A stretch of 40,384 nucleotides of DNA from JANPLD01 sp031426355 (lineage in GTDB: Bacteria > Pseudomonadota > Alphaproteobacteria > Rickettsiales > UBA8987), in the NCBI GenBank assembly GCA_031426355.1, contig JANPLD010000070.1, positions 1-40,384 of the forward strand, in the 5' to 3' direction. Every line of letters starts with the position of its first letter. The first letter of the stretch is position 1. The position numbers and the translations under genes are program-made. Shown here piece after piece: positions 6,949 through 15,727 of this stretch. The notes under the pieces were generated by a model that was not told the DNA's origin, ran no database searches, and was given only the letters and a program-made list of their open reading frames with translations.

Positions 6949-7839
6949 CTTTCCATATTCACTCATCAGCATTTTGGTAATATCGCCAACCTTGAATTCA
7001 AAATTACCATGCTTACCTTTGATAGAACCAATCGGCGTTATCTCAGCTGCTGTCCCAGTCAAGAAAGCTTCCTGACCTTTAGCAAGCTCTTCAATATTGA
7101 AATGCCTTTCAATGACTTTAAGCCCTTTGCTTTTCGCAAGTTCAATAACCGTCTGGCGCGTGATACCATTTAAGAAACAATCAGGTATAGGTGTATGTAT
7201 CTCCCCATCAATAACTAGGAAAAAATTTGCGCCAGTAGCTTCCGCAACATAGTTGCGATAATCAAGCATAAGTGCATCATCAAAACCATCTCTATGCGCT
7301 TTATTTTTAGTAAGGGTACATATCATATATAAACCAGCCGCCTTACTAGCAGTCGGCGCTGTTTCCGGTGATGGACGTTTCCAGTCAGAAAATGTAAGTT
7401 TCAAACCTTTTTCAAGAGCTTCATTACCAAAATATGCAGGCCATCCCCATGCCGCAACCGCAACATGGATCTTTGCCTTATCCGCAAGAACCGCCATCTG
7501 CTCAGAACCTCTCCACGCGAAAGGGCGAATATAACCATTCTCAACATTCCTGGCTTTTGCTACCTGAACGCAGGCATCATTAAGTTCATCAACGGAATAA
7601 GGTATCTTAAAATCCAGAAGTTCAGCAGATTTTATAAGCCTCGCATTGTGCTCTTTAAGCTTGAATGCCTTGCCGTTATAAATACGTATGCCTTCAAACA
7701 CGCATGAGCCATAGTGCAGGCCGTGATTAAGGGAGTGTATCTTGGCATCATTCCATTCAACCATCTTGCCGTTGAACCAGATCTGCCCGTCCCTGTCATC
7801 AAAAGGTTTACCCCAATCAACTGTATTCTGTGCTGTCAT
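6934..7839 (-). CDS. ilvE: Branched-chain amino acid aminotransferase
   Basis: A 301-residue PLP enzyme of fold type IV that transfers the amino group between glutamate and the 2-oxo acids of Leu, Ile and Val, in the cytosol. The sequence shows NGKMVEWNDAKIHSLNHGLH and GSCVFEGIRIYNGKAFKLKEH near the N-terminus, YIRPFAWRG, and TASKAAGLYMICTLTKNKAH with the PLP lysine at Lys166. DALMLDYRNYVAEATGANFF and FLNGITRQTVIELA follow. D-amino acid transaminases share the fold, but the ASKAAGLY and YIRPFAWRG context fits ilvE. Together with ilvB at 23498 it indicates retained branched-chain amino acid metabolism. Its 3' end overlaps the membrane protein gene. Confidence 0.93.
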   Translation of the reverse strand: MTAQNTVDWGKPFDDRDGQIWFNGKMVEWNDAKIHSLNHGLHYGSCVFEGIRIYNGKAFKLKEHNARLIKSAELLDFKIPYSVDELNDACVQVAKARNVENGYIRPFAWRGSEQMAVLADKAKIHVAVAAWGWPAYFGNEALEKGLKLTFSDWKRPSPETAPTASKAAGLYMICTLTKNKAHRDGFDDALMLDYRNYVAEATGANFFLVIDGEIHTPIPDCFLNGITRQTVIELAKSKGLKVIERHFNIEELAKGQEAFLTGTAAEITPIGSIKGKHGNFEFKVGDITKMLMSEYGKLVRG

Positions 7840-7920
7840 AATATTACTTAAGTTTTATGCGGTAATTATATGTATTTTTGCGATAAATCAACCAACACAA
7901 AGCAGATTAATCGAAAAAAC

Positions 7921-7949
7921 TTGATATAGCCCGTCTCATAAGCTATCAA
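7921..7949 (+). promoter_or_regulatory. Candidate eno promoter overlapping an inverted repeat
   Basis: TTGATA at 7921-7926 and TATCAA at 7944-7949 are separated by 17 bases, the ideal sigma-70 spacing, 25 bases before the eno start. The two hexamers are also reverse complements. With a 2-base bulge the arms extend to TTGA..TAGC and GCTATCAA, so the site could be an operator or an RNA hairpin as well as a promoter. Confidence 0.4.
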
Positions 7950-7973
7950 TTTCCAAAAATTAAAATTGCAATT

Positions 7974-9248
7974 ATGGCAGAAATTACAGCGATTTACGCA
8001 CGTGAAATTTTAGACAGCAGGGGAAACCCTACCGTTGAGGTGGATGTTGAACTTTCAGATGGCGCTTTTGGCCGCGCTTCAGTCCCTAGTGGCGCTTCAA
8101 CAGGAAGCATGGAAGCATTGGAACTCCGTGACGGCAACAAAGATAAATACCTTGGCAAAGGCGTTCAGAAAGCCTGCGAGAATGTTAACGGTGAAATTGC
8201 TGACGCGCTCATTGGTATGGATGCCAGCTGGCAGGAAGCTATCGATAAAGCTATGATCACACTTGATGGCACCGAAAACAAATCACGCTTAGGCGCAAAT
8301 GCCATACTCGGCGTTTCACTAGCTGCTGCAAAAGCTGCTGCAAAATCTACCGGGCAAATGTTGTGTAATTACCTTGGCGGCCTAAATGCCAATACATTAC
8401 CCGTTCCAATGATGAACATCATCAATGGCGGCGCGCATGCCAACAACCCGATCGATATACAGGAATTCATGGTAATGCCTATATCGGCAAATAATATCAG
8501 GGAATCTATCAGGATGGGCGCGGAAATATTCCACCATCTCAAAAAGAAATTATCAGATGAAGGTTTCTCAACAGCCGTTGGCGATGAAGGCGGTTTTGCG
8601 CCAAATCTCAAAAGCTCTGAAGAAGCGCTTTCTTACATCATGAAAGCAATTGAATCCGCCGGTTACAGGCCGGAAGAAGATGTTGTTATCGCCCTTGATT
8701 GCGCCGCAACTGAATTCTATAAAGACGGCAAATATAATTTAGAAGGTGAAGGAAAAATCCTTTCCGCTGAAGAACTGGTAAAATATTACTTAAAACTTGT
8801 TTCATCTTTCCCGATAAAATCTATAGAAGACGCCATGAGTGAAGATGATAAATTCGGCTGGAAAGCCATCACAAATGAGCTCGGCAAAAAGATACAATTA
8901 GTTGGTGATGATCTTTTCGTAACAAATCCAAAGATATTGAAAAAAGGTATTGAAGATGGTTTAGCCAATGCGTTACTAGTGAAGGTAAACCAGATCGGCA
9001 CTTTAACTGAAACATTAGAAGCCGTAAGAATGGCGCAGAAAGCCGGATATAACTCTATCCTTTCACACCGCTCGGGTGAAACTGAGGATACTACCATATC
9101 TCATATTGCTGTTGCAACAAATTGCGGTCAAATAAAAACAGGCTCACTCTGCAGAACAGATAGAACAGCAAAATATAACGAGCTTATAAGGATTGAAGAA
9201 TTCTTAAGTTCACCTATCTACGCTGGCAGATCAATCTTTAAAAACTAA
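7974..9248 (+). CDS. eno: Enolase (phosphopyruvate hydratase)
   Basis: A 424-residue glycolytic enzyme converting 2-phosphoglycerate to phosphoenolpyruvate; Mg-dependent, cytosolic. Features in order: AREILDSRGNPTVEVDVEL, the catalytic loop SGASTGSMEALELRDG, NGGAHANNPIDIQEFMVMP, VGDEGGFAPNL, ALDCAATEFY, SIEDAMSEDD, LVGDDLFVTNP, LLVKVNQIGTLTETLEA with the catalytic Lys, and SHRSGETEDTTISHIAVA. Length and motifs are all normal. lptF starts only 10 bases after its stop, so read-through is likely. Confidence 0.98.
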   Translation: MAEITAIYAREILDSRGNPTVEVDVELSDGAFGRASVPSGASTGSMEALELRDGNKDKYLGKGVQKACENVNGEIADALIGMDASWQEAIDKAMITLDGTENKSRLGANAILGVSLAAAKAAAKSTGQMLCNYLGGLNANTLPVPMMNIINGGAHANNPIDIQEFMVMPISANNIRESIRMGAEIFHHLKKKLSDEGFSTAVGDEGGFAPNLKSSEEALSYIMKAIESAGYRPEEDVVIALDCAATEFYKDGKYNLEGEGKILSAEELVKYYLKLVSSFPIKSIEDAMSEDDKFGWKAITNELGKKIQLVGDDLFVTNPKILKKGIEDGLANALLVKVNQIGTLTETLEAVRMAQKAGYNSILSHRSGETEDTTISHIAVATNCGQIKTGSLCRTDRTAKYNELIRIEEFLSSPIYAGRSIFKN

Positions 9249-9258
9249 CGGCATCGCC

Positions 9259-10344
9259 GTGAAAATATACGAAAAATATATCCTCTCCAAGATCGCAGGG
9301 CCAATGCTGATAATCACGCTCGGCATTACCGGCATAGCATGGCTTTCACAATCGCTCCGCTTTGTAGATTTCATAGTTAATAAGGGCCTGAGCATCGGCA
9401 CTTTCTTTTACATCACCGTTCTCATAGTTCCCTCACTTTTATGGGTGGTGCTTCCAGTCGCGTTATTTATTTCCGTTATATATTCCTACAATAAACTCGC
9501 TAATGAAAGTGAACTGATAATTTTCAAAACATCTGGAATTGATAATTACAGCCTGCTAAAACCTGCAATAATGTTTGCAAGCCTTTGCACTATAATAAGC
9601 TTTGCCATTGGCGCTTACCTGCTACCTATCTCTTACCGGGAGTTTAAAGATACCCAGTATTTCATCAGGAATAATTACGCCTCCATATTACTCCAAGAAG
9701 GTGTTTTCTCAAACCCGGCGCCAAACCTTACAGTATTTATAAAAGAACGTGATTATCAGGGCATCTTCCACGGGTTACTTGTTAATGATGAAAGAAATCC
9801 CGGGAAAAAGATAACGGTAATGGCTCAGGAAGGCCGTATAATATCCACCGTAAAAGGCCCGGTATTTGAAATGATAAATGGTAACCATCAGGAGCTTAAC
9901 CCTAAAACGGGTCAGCTTTCCATGCTTTATTTTGATAAATATAACCTGCAATTAAATCCCTTCAAAGACACTATGAATGGAAAAAGATGGCGTGAACCCC
10001 CTGAAAGATTCTTCAAAGAACTTTTCTTCTCAGATGAACAGAACCCTGAACTTGCAAAAAAATTAGCCGCAGAAGGTCATTACAGAATAACCTGGCCGTT
10101 ATATAATTTCCTTATGATTTTAATTGCCGTAATGCCGTTCTTAGTTGGTGAATTCAGCAGAAGGGGCGCCGTTAAAAAGATAATCCAATCCTCCATGCTC
10201 GGCCTGTTCTTCATACTGCTCAGCTTCGCCTTCAAAAACATTGCCCCGAAAGCGCTTTACCTCAACAGCTTGATGTATATTAATATTCTGCTGGGACTAA
10301 TCATTTTTTACAGGATAACCGCCGTTCAGAAAACTAAAAAATAA
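9259..10344 (+). CDS. lptF: LptF/LptG-family lipopolysaccharide export permease (LptF-like)
   Basis: A 361-residue inner-membrane permease of the LptB2FG ABC transporter that extracts LPS for transport to the outer membrane. The architecture matches the YjgP/YjgQ family: TM helices at about residues 13-33, 50-75 and 95-120, a periplasmic beta-jellyroll of about 150 residues (LLQEGVFSNPAPNLTVFIKE, GRIISTVKGPVFEMINGNHQ), then three C-terminal TM helices. ANESELIIFKTSGI is the cytoplasmic coupling segment. I favour LptF over LptG from the N-terminal RFVDFIVNKG and the QEGVF segment. The start is GTG at 9259, 10 bases after eno. It implies an LPS-type outer membrane. No lptG is in the window. The stop abuts the stop of the next, convergent gene. 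Confidence 0.85.
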   Translation: MKIYEKYILSKIAGPMLIITLGITGIAWLSQSLRFVDFIVNKGLSIGTFFYITVLIVPSLLWVVLPVALFISVIYSYNKLANESELIIFKTSGIDNYSLLKPAIMFASLCTIISFAIGAYLLPISYREFKDTQYFIRNNYASILLQEGVFSNPAPNLTVFIKERDYQGIFHGLLVNDERNPGKKITVMAQEGRIISTVKGPVFEMINGNHQELNPKTGQLSMLYFDKYNLQLNPFKDTMNGKRWREPPERFFKELFFSDEQNPELAKKLAAEGHYRITWPLYNFLMILIAVMPFLVGEFSRRGAVKKIIQSSMLGLFFILLSFAFKNIAPKALYLNSLMYINILLGLIIFYRITAVQKTKK

Positions 10345-11625
10345 TCATATTTTGATTTCTGTTTTTCCCTTTTTTACAGATTTATCGTCAAAAGTAACTT
10401 TGTAAGATTTATTATTAAATTTTATGTAATCATCACCTATTTTATTGTTAATTATTTCAAACTCAGGAATATCCATATGAGCATTTTCAAATTCTCTTTT
10501 TATACCCTGACCTTTTAAATCCTGAATGATTTTATTTACTTCAATTAAAGATATATTTTTAGGCTCAGCATCTAAACTATTTCCCATATATAATTTAGAC
10601 ATACTTTCTACATAGCTGTCATACTTATGAGATACTCTTACTTTATCATTTTCTGCTTCTCCTTGTTTGATTTTCTCTACCATTTTTACTTCATTATTTT
10701 TTACAGTAATTCCACGGAACCAGTCTTCAACCGATGTAAAAAAATCTGACTTATTTCTAACCTGTTTTCCAGAAATATGGTTAGAAACATCCTCACTGCA
10801 GAAAGCATAAATTTCACCCTGGCTGGTTACTATAGGCCCCCCATCATATAAATCTTTTAAACTATAATCAGTAACAGCATTATAATAATTTCCCTGATTG
10901 ATAATTGATCTGGTCAGTGATGAAAAAACAGTAGCATGTCCACCAACAGTTTTTTCTTCTTCCCTTTCTGTTTTGCAAGTAACATAAAGATAGCTGCTGG
11001 TCCTTCTTAATTCAGCATCATAATCAGGTGTTTCTGGCAATAATTTTTGATCTGTAAATTGTAACATTAAACCATATAAAATACTTAAATGTTCACAGTC
11101 AAATTCACTTCCCTTTTTCATTTTTGACAGGTCTCTATTATCTATACTGTCAATTGTAAGAAACTTAAAAAAATCAAATTTATCAATTTCATCTTTTATA
11201 ATTTTAGTAATTATTCCTTCATATTTTCTTCTGTCTTCTAAATCCCATTTTCCCTTTTTTAAAAGATTATCCAATTCCTCCTGATAATTTTCATTATACG
11301 GATTTAATGCCTCTTGTAATTTATTTGAGATTCTTTCCCTGAGGCTAAAAAAGTTCTTTTCAAACTCACTTTCCGTTTTAGCAAAGTCGCAATATATTGT
11401 AGAATCTGTTAATATCGCCTTATAAAATCTATTATAATTTTTATAAAAAAGGTCAGGTATGACCAATTTATTTTCATTCCATATCTTTTGACTTACATAT
11501 TTTAGATTAACTATTTCTGAATATTCTTCGCTATTTATAACTTTTGTCTCAGGCACATTGTAAATATCAGGATTTGTAGCATCGTGATATTGTTGTTGTA
11601 AGGTCTGTTGAACAAGAAATTGCAT
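10345..11625 (-). CDS. Unknown protein with possible transglutaminase/papain-like Cys-His-Asp arrangement
   Basis: A 426-residue protein that I do not recognise. There is no signal peptide or membrane segment. The N-terminal 170 residues are charged and helical. The central part contains EFDCEHLSILYGLML (Cys177 at a helix start), KTVGGHATVFSSLT (His230) and YYNAVTDYSL (Asp253). That order, with spacings of about 53 and 23, is what transglutaminase-like or other papain-fold cysteine enzymes show, but nothing else confirms it. The C-terminal 150 residues are Lys- and Asn-rich. Its codons are AT-richer than those of flanking lptF and lipA, suggesting lineage-specific or acquired DNA. A cytosolic enzyme or a secreted effector are both possible. 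It is convergent with lptF with no intergenic base. Confidence 0.6.
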   Translation of the reverse strand: MQFLVQQTLQQQYHDATNPDIYNVPETKVINSEEYSEIVNLKYVSQKIWNENKLVIPDLFYKNYNRFYKAILTDSTIYCDFAKTESEFEKNFFSLRERISNKLQEALNPYNENYQEELDNLLKKGKWDLEDRRKYEGIITKIIKDEIDKFDFFKFLTIDSIDNRDLSKMKKGSEFDCEHLSILYGLMLQFTDQKLLPETPDYDAELRRTSSYLYVTCKTEREEEKTVGGHATVFSSLTRSIINQGNYYNAVTDYSLKDLYDGGPIVTSQGEIYAFCSEDVSNHISGKQVRNKSDFFTSVEDWFRGITVKNNEVKMVEKIKQGEAENDKVRVSHKYDSYVESMSKLYMGNSLDAEPKNISLIEVNKIIQDLKGQGIKREFENAHMDIPEFEIINNKIGDDYIKFNNKSYKVTFDDKSVKKGKTEIKI

Positions 11626-11723
11626 AGATTTTCAATTTATCAGAAAAAGATTAATAAAACCTTAACAAAACAGTTTAAATCCTGAGAAAAAACGCTATTT
11701 TGAGCCATATTCATATAAAAACT

Positions 11724-12722
11724 ATGGAATCAGGCCAAACAAACACACCCTATAATTTTTCTTCCGATAACGAAGAAGTGAAGGCAAAACTCCGCCATCC
11801 GGAAAAAGCAAATAAGCCTTATAACGCTCCTCCTCCAAAACCAGACTGGATACGCGTTAAAGCCCCTATCTCCAAAGGTTTTTTTGAAACAAGAGATATT
11901 ATAAAAAAGAATAAGCTCAACACCGTTTGTGAAGAAGCCGCCTGCCCTAATATCGGCGAATGCTGGCAGAAGAAACATGCAACAGTAATGATAATGGGTT
12001 CAATATGCACACGCGCCTGCGCCTTCTGTAATATTGAAACTGGCCGCCCTGATAAACTTGATCCTCACGAACCTGAAAACCTTGCCAACGCCCTTAAAGA
12101 ATTAAAGCTTGAACATATAGTTATAACTTCAGTTGATAGAGATGATTTAGATGATGGCGGTGCCCAACATTTTGCCGAATGCATACTGCGAATCAGGAAA
12201 ACCTCTCCCAAAACAACTATCGAGATTCTAACGCCTGACTTTCTAAAAAAAGAAGGCGCGCTTGAAATAGTTATCGCCGCTAAACCTGATGTGTTCAACC
12301 ATAATGTAGAAACCGTTCCGGGATTATACCAGAGGATACGCCCGGGTTCGCGCTATTTCCATTCAGTCCGCACCCTTCAGAAGATCAAGGAAGTTGATCC
12401 AACCATCTTTACAAAATCCGGAATAATGGTTGGCCTTGGTGAAAAGAAAGAAGAAGTTTACCAGCTTATGGATGACCTCCGCAGTGCTGATGTTGATTTC
12501 CTGACTATCGGCCAATACCTCCAGCCAACACCAAGACATGCAGCCGTTGACAGGTTTGTCATCCCTGAGGAATTCGAGCAATATGCCGAAATGGCAAGGG
12601 CGAAAGGCTTCTTAATGGTCGCATCATCTCCTCTAACACGTTCATCATACCATGCCGGTGATGACTTCACAAAACTCCGCCAAGCAAGGATGGAGAAGTT
12701 AAACACCAACAGAATCCAGTAA
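11724..12722 (+). CDS. lipA: Lipoyl synthase
   Basis: A radical SAM enzyme that inserts two sulfurs into octanoyl-lipoyl domains of 2-oxo acid dehydrogenases; cytosolic. The auxiliary cluster motif CEEAACPNIGECW (Cys69, 74, 80) and the radical SAM motif CTRACAFCNI (Cys95, 99, 102) are intact. So are TSVDRDDLDDGGAQHFA, VFNHNVETVPGLYQRIRPG, KSGIMVGLGE and the C-terminal SSPLTRSSYHA, whose RSS serine ligates the auxiliary cluster. I use the ATG at 11724; a TTG at 11700 adds eight residues (MSHIHIKT) and cannot be excluded. comEC follows after 5 bases. No lipB is visible in the window. Confidence 0.96.
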   Translation: MESGQTNTPYNFSSDNEEVKAKLRHPEKANKPYNAPPPKPDWIRVKAPISKGFFETRDIIKKNKLNTVCEEAACPNIGECWQKKHATVMIMGSICTRACAFCNIETGRPDKLDPHEPENLANALKELKLEHIVITSVDRDDLDDGGAQHFAECILRIRKTSPKTTIEILTPDFLKKEGALEIVIAAKPDVFNHNVETVPGLYQRIRPGSRYFHSVRTLQKIKEVDPTIFTKSGIMVGLGEKKEEVYQLMDDLRSADVDFLTIGQYLQPTPRHAAVDRFVIPEEFEQYAEMARAKGFLMVASSPLTRSSYHAGDDFTKLRQARMEKLNTNRIQ

Positions 12723-12727
12723 TTTTC

Positions 12728-14791
12728 GTGAAGTTCAGCCTTCCAAAATTCAAAAATTCATTAAGGGAATTATACGATTACGAACTTAGTGAAGGTCGTA
12801 TAGCACTTTTGGTTCCTATCTTCTTTGGCTTTGGAATTGGCGCTTATTTCTGCCTTGACCATGAACCTGACTTCAAGAGAACCTGTTACGGATTATTTGC
12901 CTGCAGCTTAGTATTCACCCTTTCCTGCGCAGTTAGAAAAAAATTCATATTACCAAGCATCGCCCTCCTTTTATTTGCCTTAGGATTTTTCCTTGCAAAC
13001 TTGGAGGCAATAAATAAAAAAGCCCCAAAAATTAAGCCAGACCTTGGTGTTATCTGGCTCCGCGGTAATATTGATAAGATCGAACGGCAGGAAAAACAGA
13101 TGCGCCTGCTACTCAAAAATAATGATCTCTGGCAACCTGAAACCGGCAAATTCAAGAAGTCACAAACTCCTGATGTAATAAGGTTAAATGTTCGCACCAA
13201 AATAACCAACCCTGAAAACCTGAATGAAAATGATTATGTGCAGATCAAAGTAGTACTTTCTCCACCGCCAGCTTACCCCGCATATCCGGGCGGTTATGAT
13301 TTTGCGCGCTATGCATATTTCGAAAAGGTCGGCGCAGTTGGTTTCGCGATCTCAGATATAAAGATACTCAAAGACCATAAAGAAAATTTCATCACAAAGA
13401 TCAGGAATATCATTAACAAAAGATTCGACGCAGCAATTGAAAATAAAGACCACGCCAATATCGCAAAGGCACTTGTAACAGGTGATATGAGCGGCGTAAG
13501 CGACGATATAAACCAGCGCCTGAGATTTAGCGGCCTTGGGCATGTGCTTTCAATATCAGGCCTTCACCTTTCAATAGTAATGCTCTGGGTATATCTGTTC
13601 ATCAGAAGTTTTTTTGCGCTTATTCCAAAACTCGCGCTTCATTATAATATCAAAAAATTTGCAGCTATTATCGCAATAATTTTTGGCTTTATGTATCTGC
13701 TTCTGGCAGACTGCCCCGTTCCCGCAGTGCGCTCTTACATAATGCTCACAATGTTCTTTCTGGCAATACTGATAGACCGTGAAATAACACCAATGCGCCC
13801 GGTCGCAATCGCAGGGTTATTAATTCTGATAATTGAACCTCACGCACTTATCACGCCTTCATTCCAGCTTTCATTTGCCTCAATAATCGGGATAGCCGGA
13901 TGCTATGAGATATATCAGAAATACCGCAATATTGAGGAAGACTTTTTCAAGAAGAAAAATATCCTCATCATGATCTTAAAATATCTCGGCGCGATAATGG
14001 CAACTTCAATAATTGCCGGAATAGTTACCGCACCATATACATCATACCATTTCGGAAATGTTTCCAAATACGGCCTTTTTTCCAACGCTTTATGCCTACC
14101 TGCAATAAGTTTTTTAACGATGCCCTTTCTTGCGTTAGCCAGCATATTCCTCCCTTTAGGTCTGGAACATATCCCATTAAAAATAGCAGAACTCGGCATA
14201 GATCTGATGATTTACACTTCAACTATTTTTGGCGGGGATGACAGCGTTATCTGGAAAATAGGTTCACTACCGAAATATTTTCTTATATTCGCAAGCCTGG
14301 CATGGCTCCTTATTTTTACATTCAGATCAAGGATAAATCTGGTTGGCGTTCCACTGATCTTGATATGTTACCTGATAATATTATTCTGGCAGAAAAGCCC
14401 TAACATAGCAGTTGATTCCGGCGGAAAATATTTCGCTATAAAAGATAACGGTAATTATTATTTCTTCGGCAGAAGTGGCGGCTTCAAACAAAAACAATTC
14501 CTTGAAAAACTAGCCCAGTCAAAAGCCCTGCGGCTTCCTAAAGAAAATAAATTCTGTACTAACGATAATTGCTTTACTGATAAAATCGCTATCATAAAAA
14601 ATACTACGGAAGCAAAAAATATCTGCGACCGCAAATTAATTTTTAATCTCTCTGAAGAGAAAATTAACTGCAAAGATTCAAAAATAATTACCCTTTCACA
14701 CCTTAAAAAGAATGGCACTTATATTGGCTGGAATAACGGAAAGCTTTTTAATGTACTCGATTACAGCGGCAGAAGATTATGGAATAATTAG
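12728..14791 (+). CDS. comEC: ComEC/Rec2-family DNA uptake channel protein
   Basis: A 687-residue polytopic inner-membrane protein of the competence family, which carries single-stranded DNA into the cytoplasm. An N-terminal pair of TM helices is followed by a soluble domain (residues about 95-220) that includes YPGGYDFARYAYFEK. The ComEC core then shows ALVTGDMSGVSDDINQRLRF, GLGHVLSISGLHLSIV, LADCPVPAVRSYIML and PSFQLSFASIIGI. The C-terminal part ends in a short domain with FAIKDNGNYYFFGRSGGFKQ instead of the metallo-beta-lactamase domain of Bacillus-type ComEC, as is common in alphaproteobacteria. The start is GTG at 12728, 5 bases after lipA. A prepilin-like gene occurs at 3373, but no other competence genes are in view. 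Confidence 0.9.
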   Translation: MKFSLPKFKNSLRELYDYELSEGRIALLVPIFFGFGIGAYFCLDHEPDFKRTCYGLFACSLVFTLSCAVRKKFILPSIALLLFALGFFLANLEAINKKAPKIKPDLGVIWLRGNIDKIERQEKQMRLLLKNNDLWQPETGKFKKSQTPDVIRLNVRTKITNPENLNENDYVQIKVVLSPPPAYPAYPGGYDFARYAYFEKVGAVGFAISDIKILKDHKENFITKIRNIINKRFDAAIENKDHANIAKALVTGDMSGVSDDINQRLRFSGLGHVLSISGLHLSIVMLWVYLFIRSFFALIPKLALHYNIKKFAAIIAIIFGFMYLLLADCPVPAVRSYIMLTMFFLAILIDREITPMRPVAIAGLLILIIEPHALITPSFQLSFASIIGIAGCYEIYQKYRNIEEDFFKKKNILIMILKYLGAIMATSIIAGIVTAPYTSYHFGNVSKYGLFSNALCLPAISFLTMPFLALASIFLPLGLEHIPLKIAELGIDLMIYTSTIFGGDDSVIWKIGSLPKYFLIFASLAWLLIFTFRSRINLVGVPLILICYLIILFWQKSPNIAVDSGGKYFAIKDNGNYYFFGRSGGFKQKQFLEKLAQSKALRLPKENKFCTNDNCFTDKIAIIKNTTEAKNICDRKLIFNLSEEKINCKDSKIITLSHLKKNGTYIGWNNGKLFNVLDYSGRRLWNN

Positions 14792-14853
14792 ACCCCATTA
14801 TTTAACTGGGTAACAAAAGAAATTGTGTCATGCCTTCTTCATGACGGCATCTG

Positions 14854-15720
14854 CTAATGAGGATCCATATGAACTATTATCTCAGAATCAGGTATTTTCT
14901 CCATCACCGTTTTCTGTAGTTCATCCGCAATTTCATGAGCTTCAACCAGCGACAGGCTGTTCGAAACATCAATATCAACCTGTATTACGATCTTCCTTCC
15001 CATGTGCCTGGTTTTCAGATTATGGAAACCTATTATCCTTGAATTAAGCTGGATTATTGACCTTATCTCAGTAATGATCTTCTCATCAGTCTCTTTCCCC
15101 ATCAGATTGTTAAAAGACCGTAAACCTATTTTCCACGCACCACTCATAAGATATCCTGATATTATGAACGCAACAATAATATCAATAAAATATCCAGCTT
15201 TTCCCGAGAATAATAAAGAAATAATTATAAGAAAACCTGAGAGAAAATCTGAAGCGTAATGTATCGAGTCTACTTCAATTATATGTGAGTTTGTTCTTTT
15301 AATAGTATATTTCTGAACGAGTACGATAGATAAAGTAATGACTGTCGAAATTATTATTATCCATATCCCCGCCGAGTTATTTTCAATCTCAGCAGGATAA
15401 ATAAAACGGTTTATACCCTCAAACATTATAAAAATTGCACTTGCCAGAATAAATACTGACTGCGCTATCCCAACTATATCCTCAATTGCAGTATGCCCGA
15501 ATTTGTGATCCTCATCCGAAGGTTTAAGTGCATAACGAATGGCTATCATATTCAGTATAGACACCATTATATCAAGTGAGGAATCGATCAGTGAAGTAAA
15601 AATTGAAAGGGAATTTGTCTGCGTCCACGCAACAAATTTTATTATAAGAATAATAAAAACCGCCCCTATCGCATAATTTGCAGAAAATCTCTCAATATTT
15701 TTTTTGCTTAAAAATGCCAT
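14854..15720 (-). CDS. Cation diffusion facilitator (CDF) family transporter
   Basis: A 288-residue inner-membrane divalent metal/proton antiporter, probably for Zn, Fe, Mn or Cd. About six TM segments occupy residues 10-210. The metal-site helix pair is visible as SLIDSSLDIMVS (Asp-x-x-x-Asp, TM2) and SIHYASDFLSG (His-x-x-x-Asp, TM5). SDEDHKFGHTAIEDIVGI is the conserved cytoplasmic loop between TM2 and TM3. The C-terminal cytoplasmic domain (HNLKTRHMGRKIVIQVDIDV, then SLVEAHEIADELQKTVMEKI) is the ferredoxin-like dimerisation domain. It resembles FieF, but metal choice cannot be read from sequence. I start at the ATG at 15720. It lies 7 bases after zapE on the same strand and is likely cotranscribed. 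Confidence 0.92.
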   Translation of the reverse strand: MAFLSKKNIERFSANYAIGAVFIILIIKFVAWTQTNSLSIFTSLIDSSLDIMVSILNMIAIRYALKPSDEDHKFGHTAIEDIVGIAQSVFILASAIFIMFEGINRFIYPAEIENNSAGIWIIIISTVITLSIVLVQKYTIKRTNSHIIEVDSIHYASDFLSGFLIIISLLFSGKAGYFIDIIVAFIISGYLMSGAWKIGLRSFNNLMGKETDEKIITEIRSIIQLNSRIIGFHNLKTRHMGRKIVIQVDIDVSNSLSLVEAHEIADELQKTVMEKIPDSEIIVHMDPH

Positions 15721-15727
15721 CAATTAT

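Noticed and set aside
14792..14853. A terminator between comEC and the CDF gene (GTCATG...CATGAC hairpin)
   Set aside because: The 6-bp stem is not followed by a T-run in either direction and is too weak to call.
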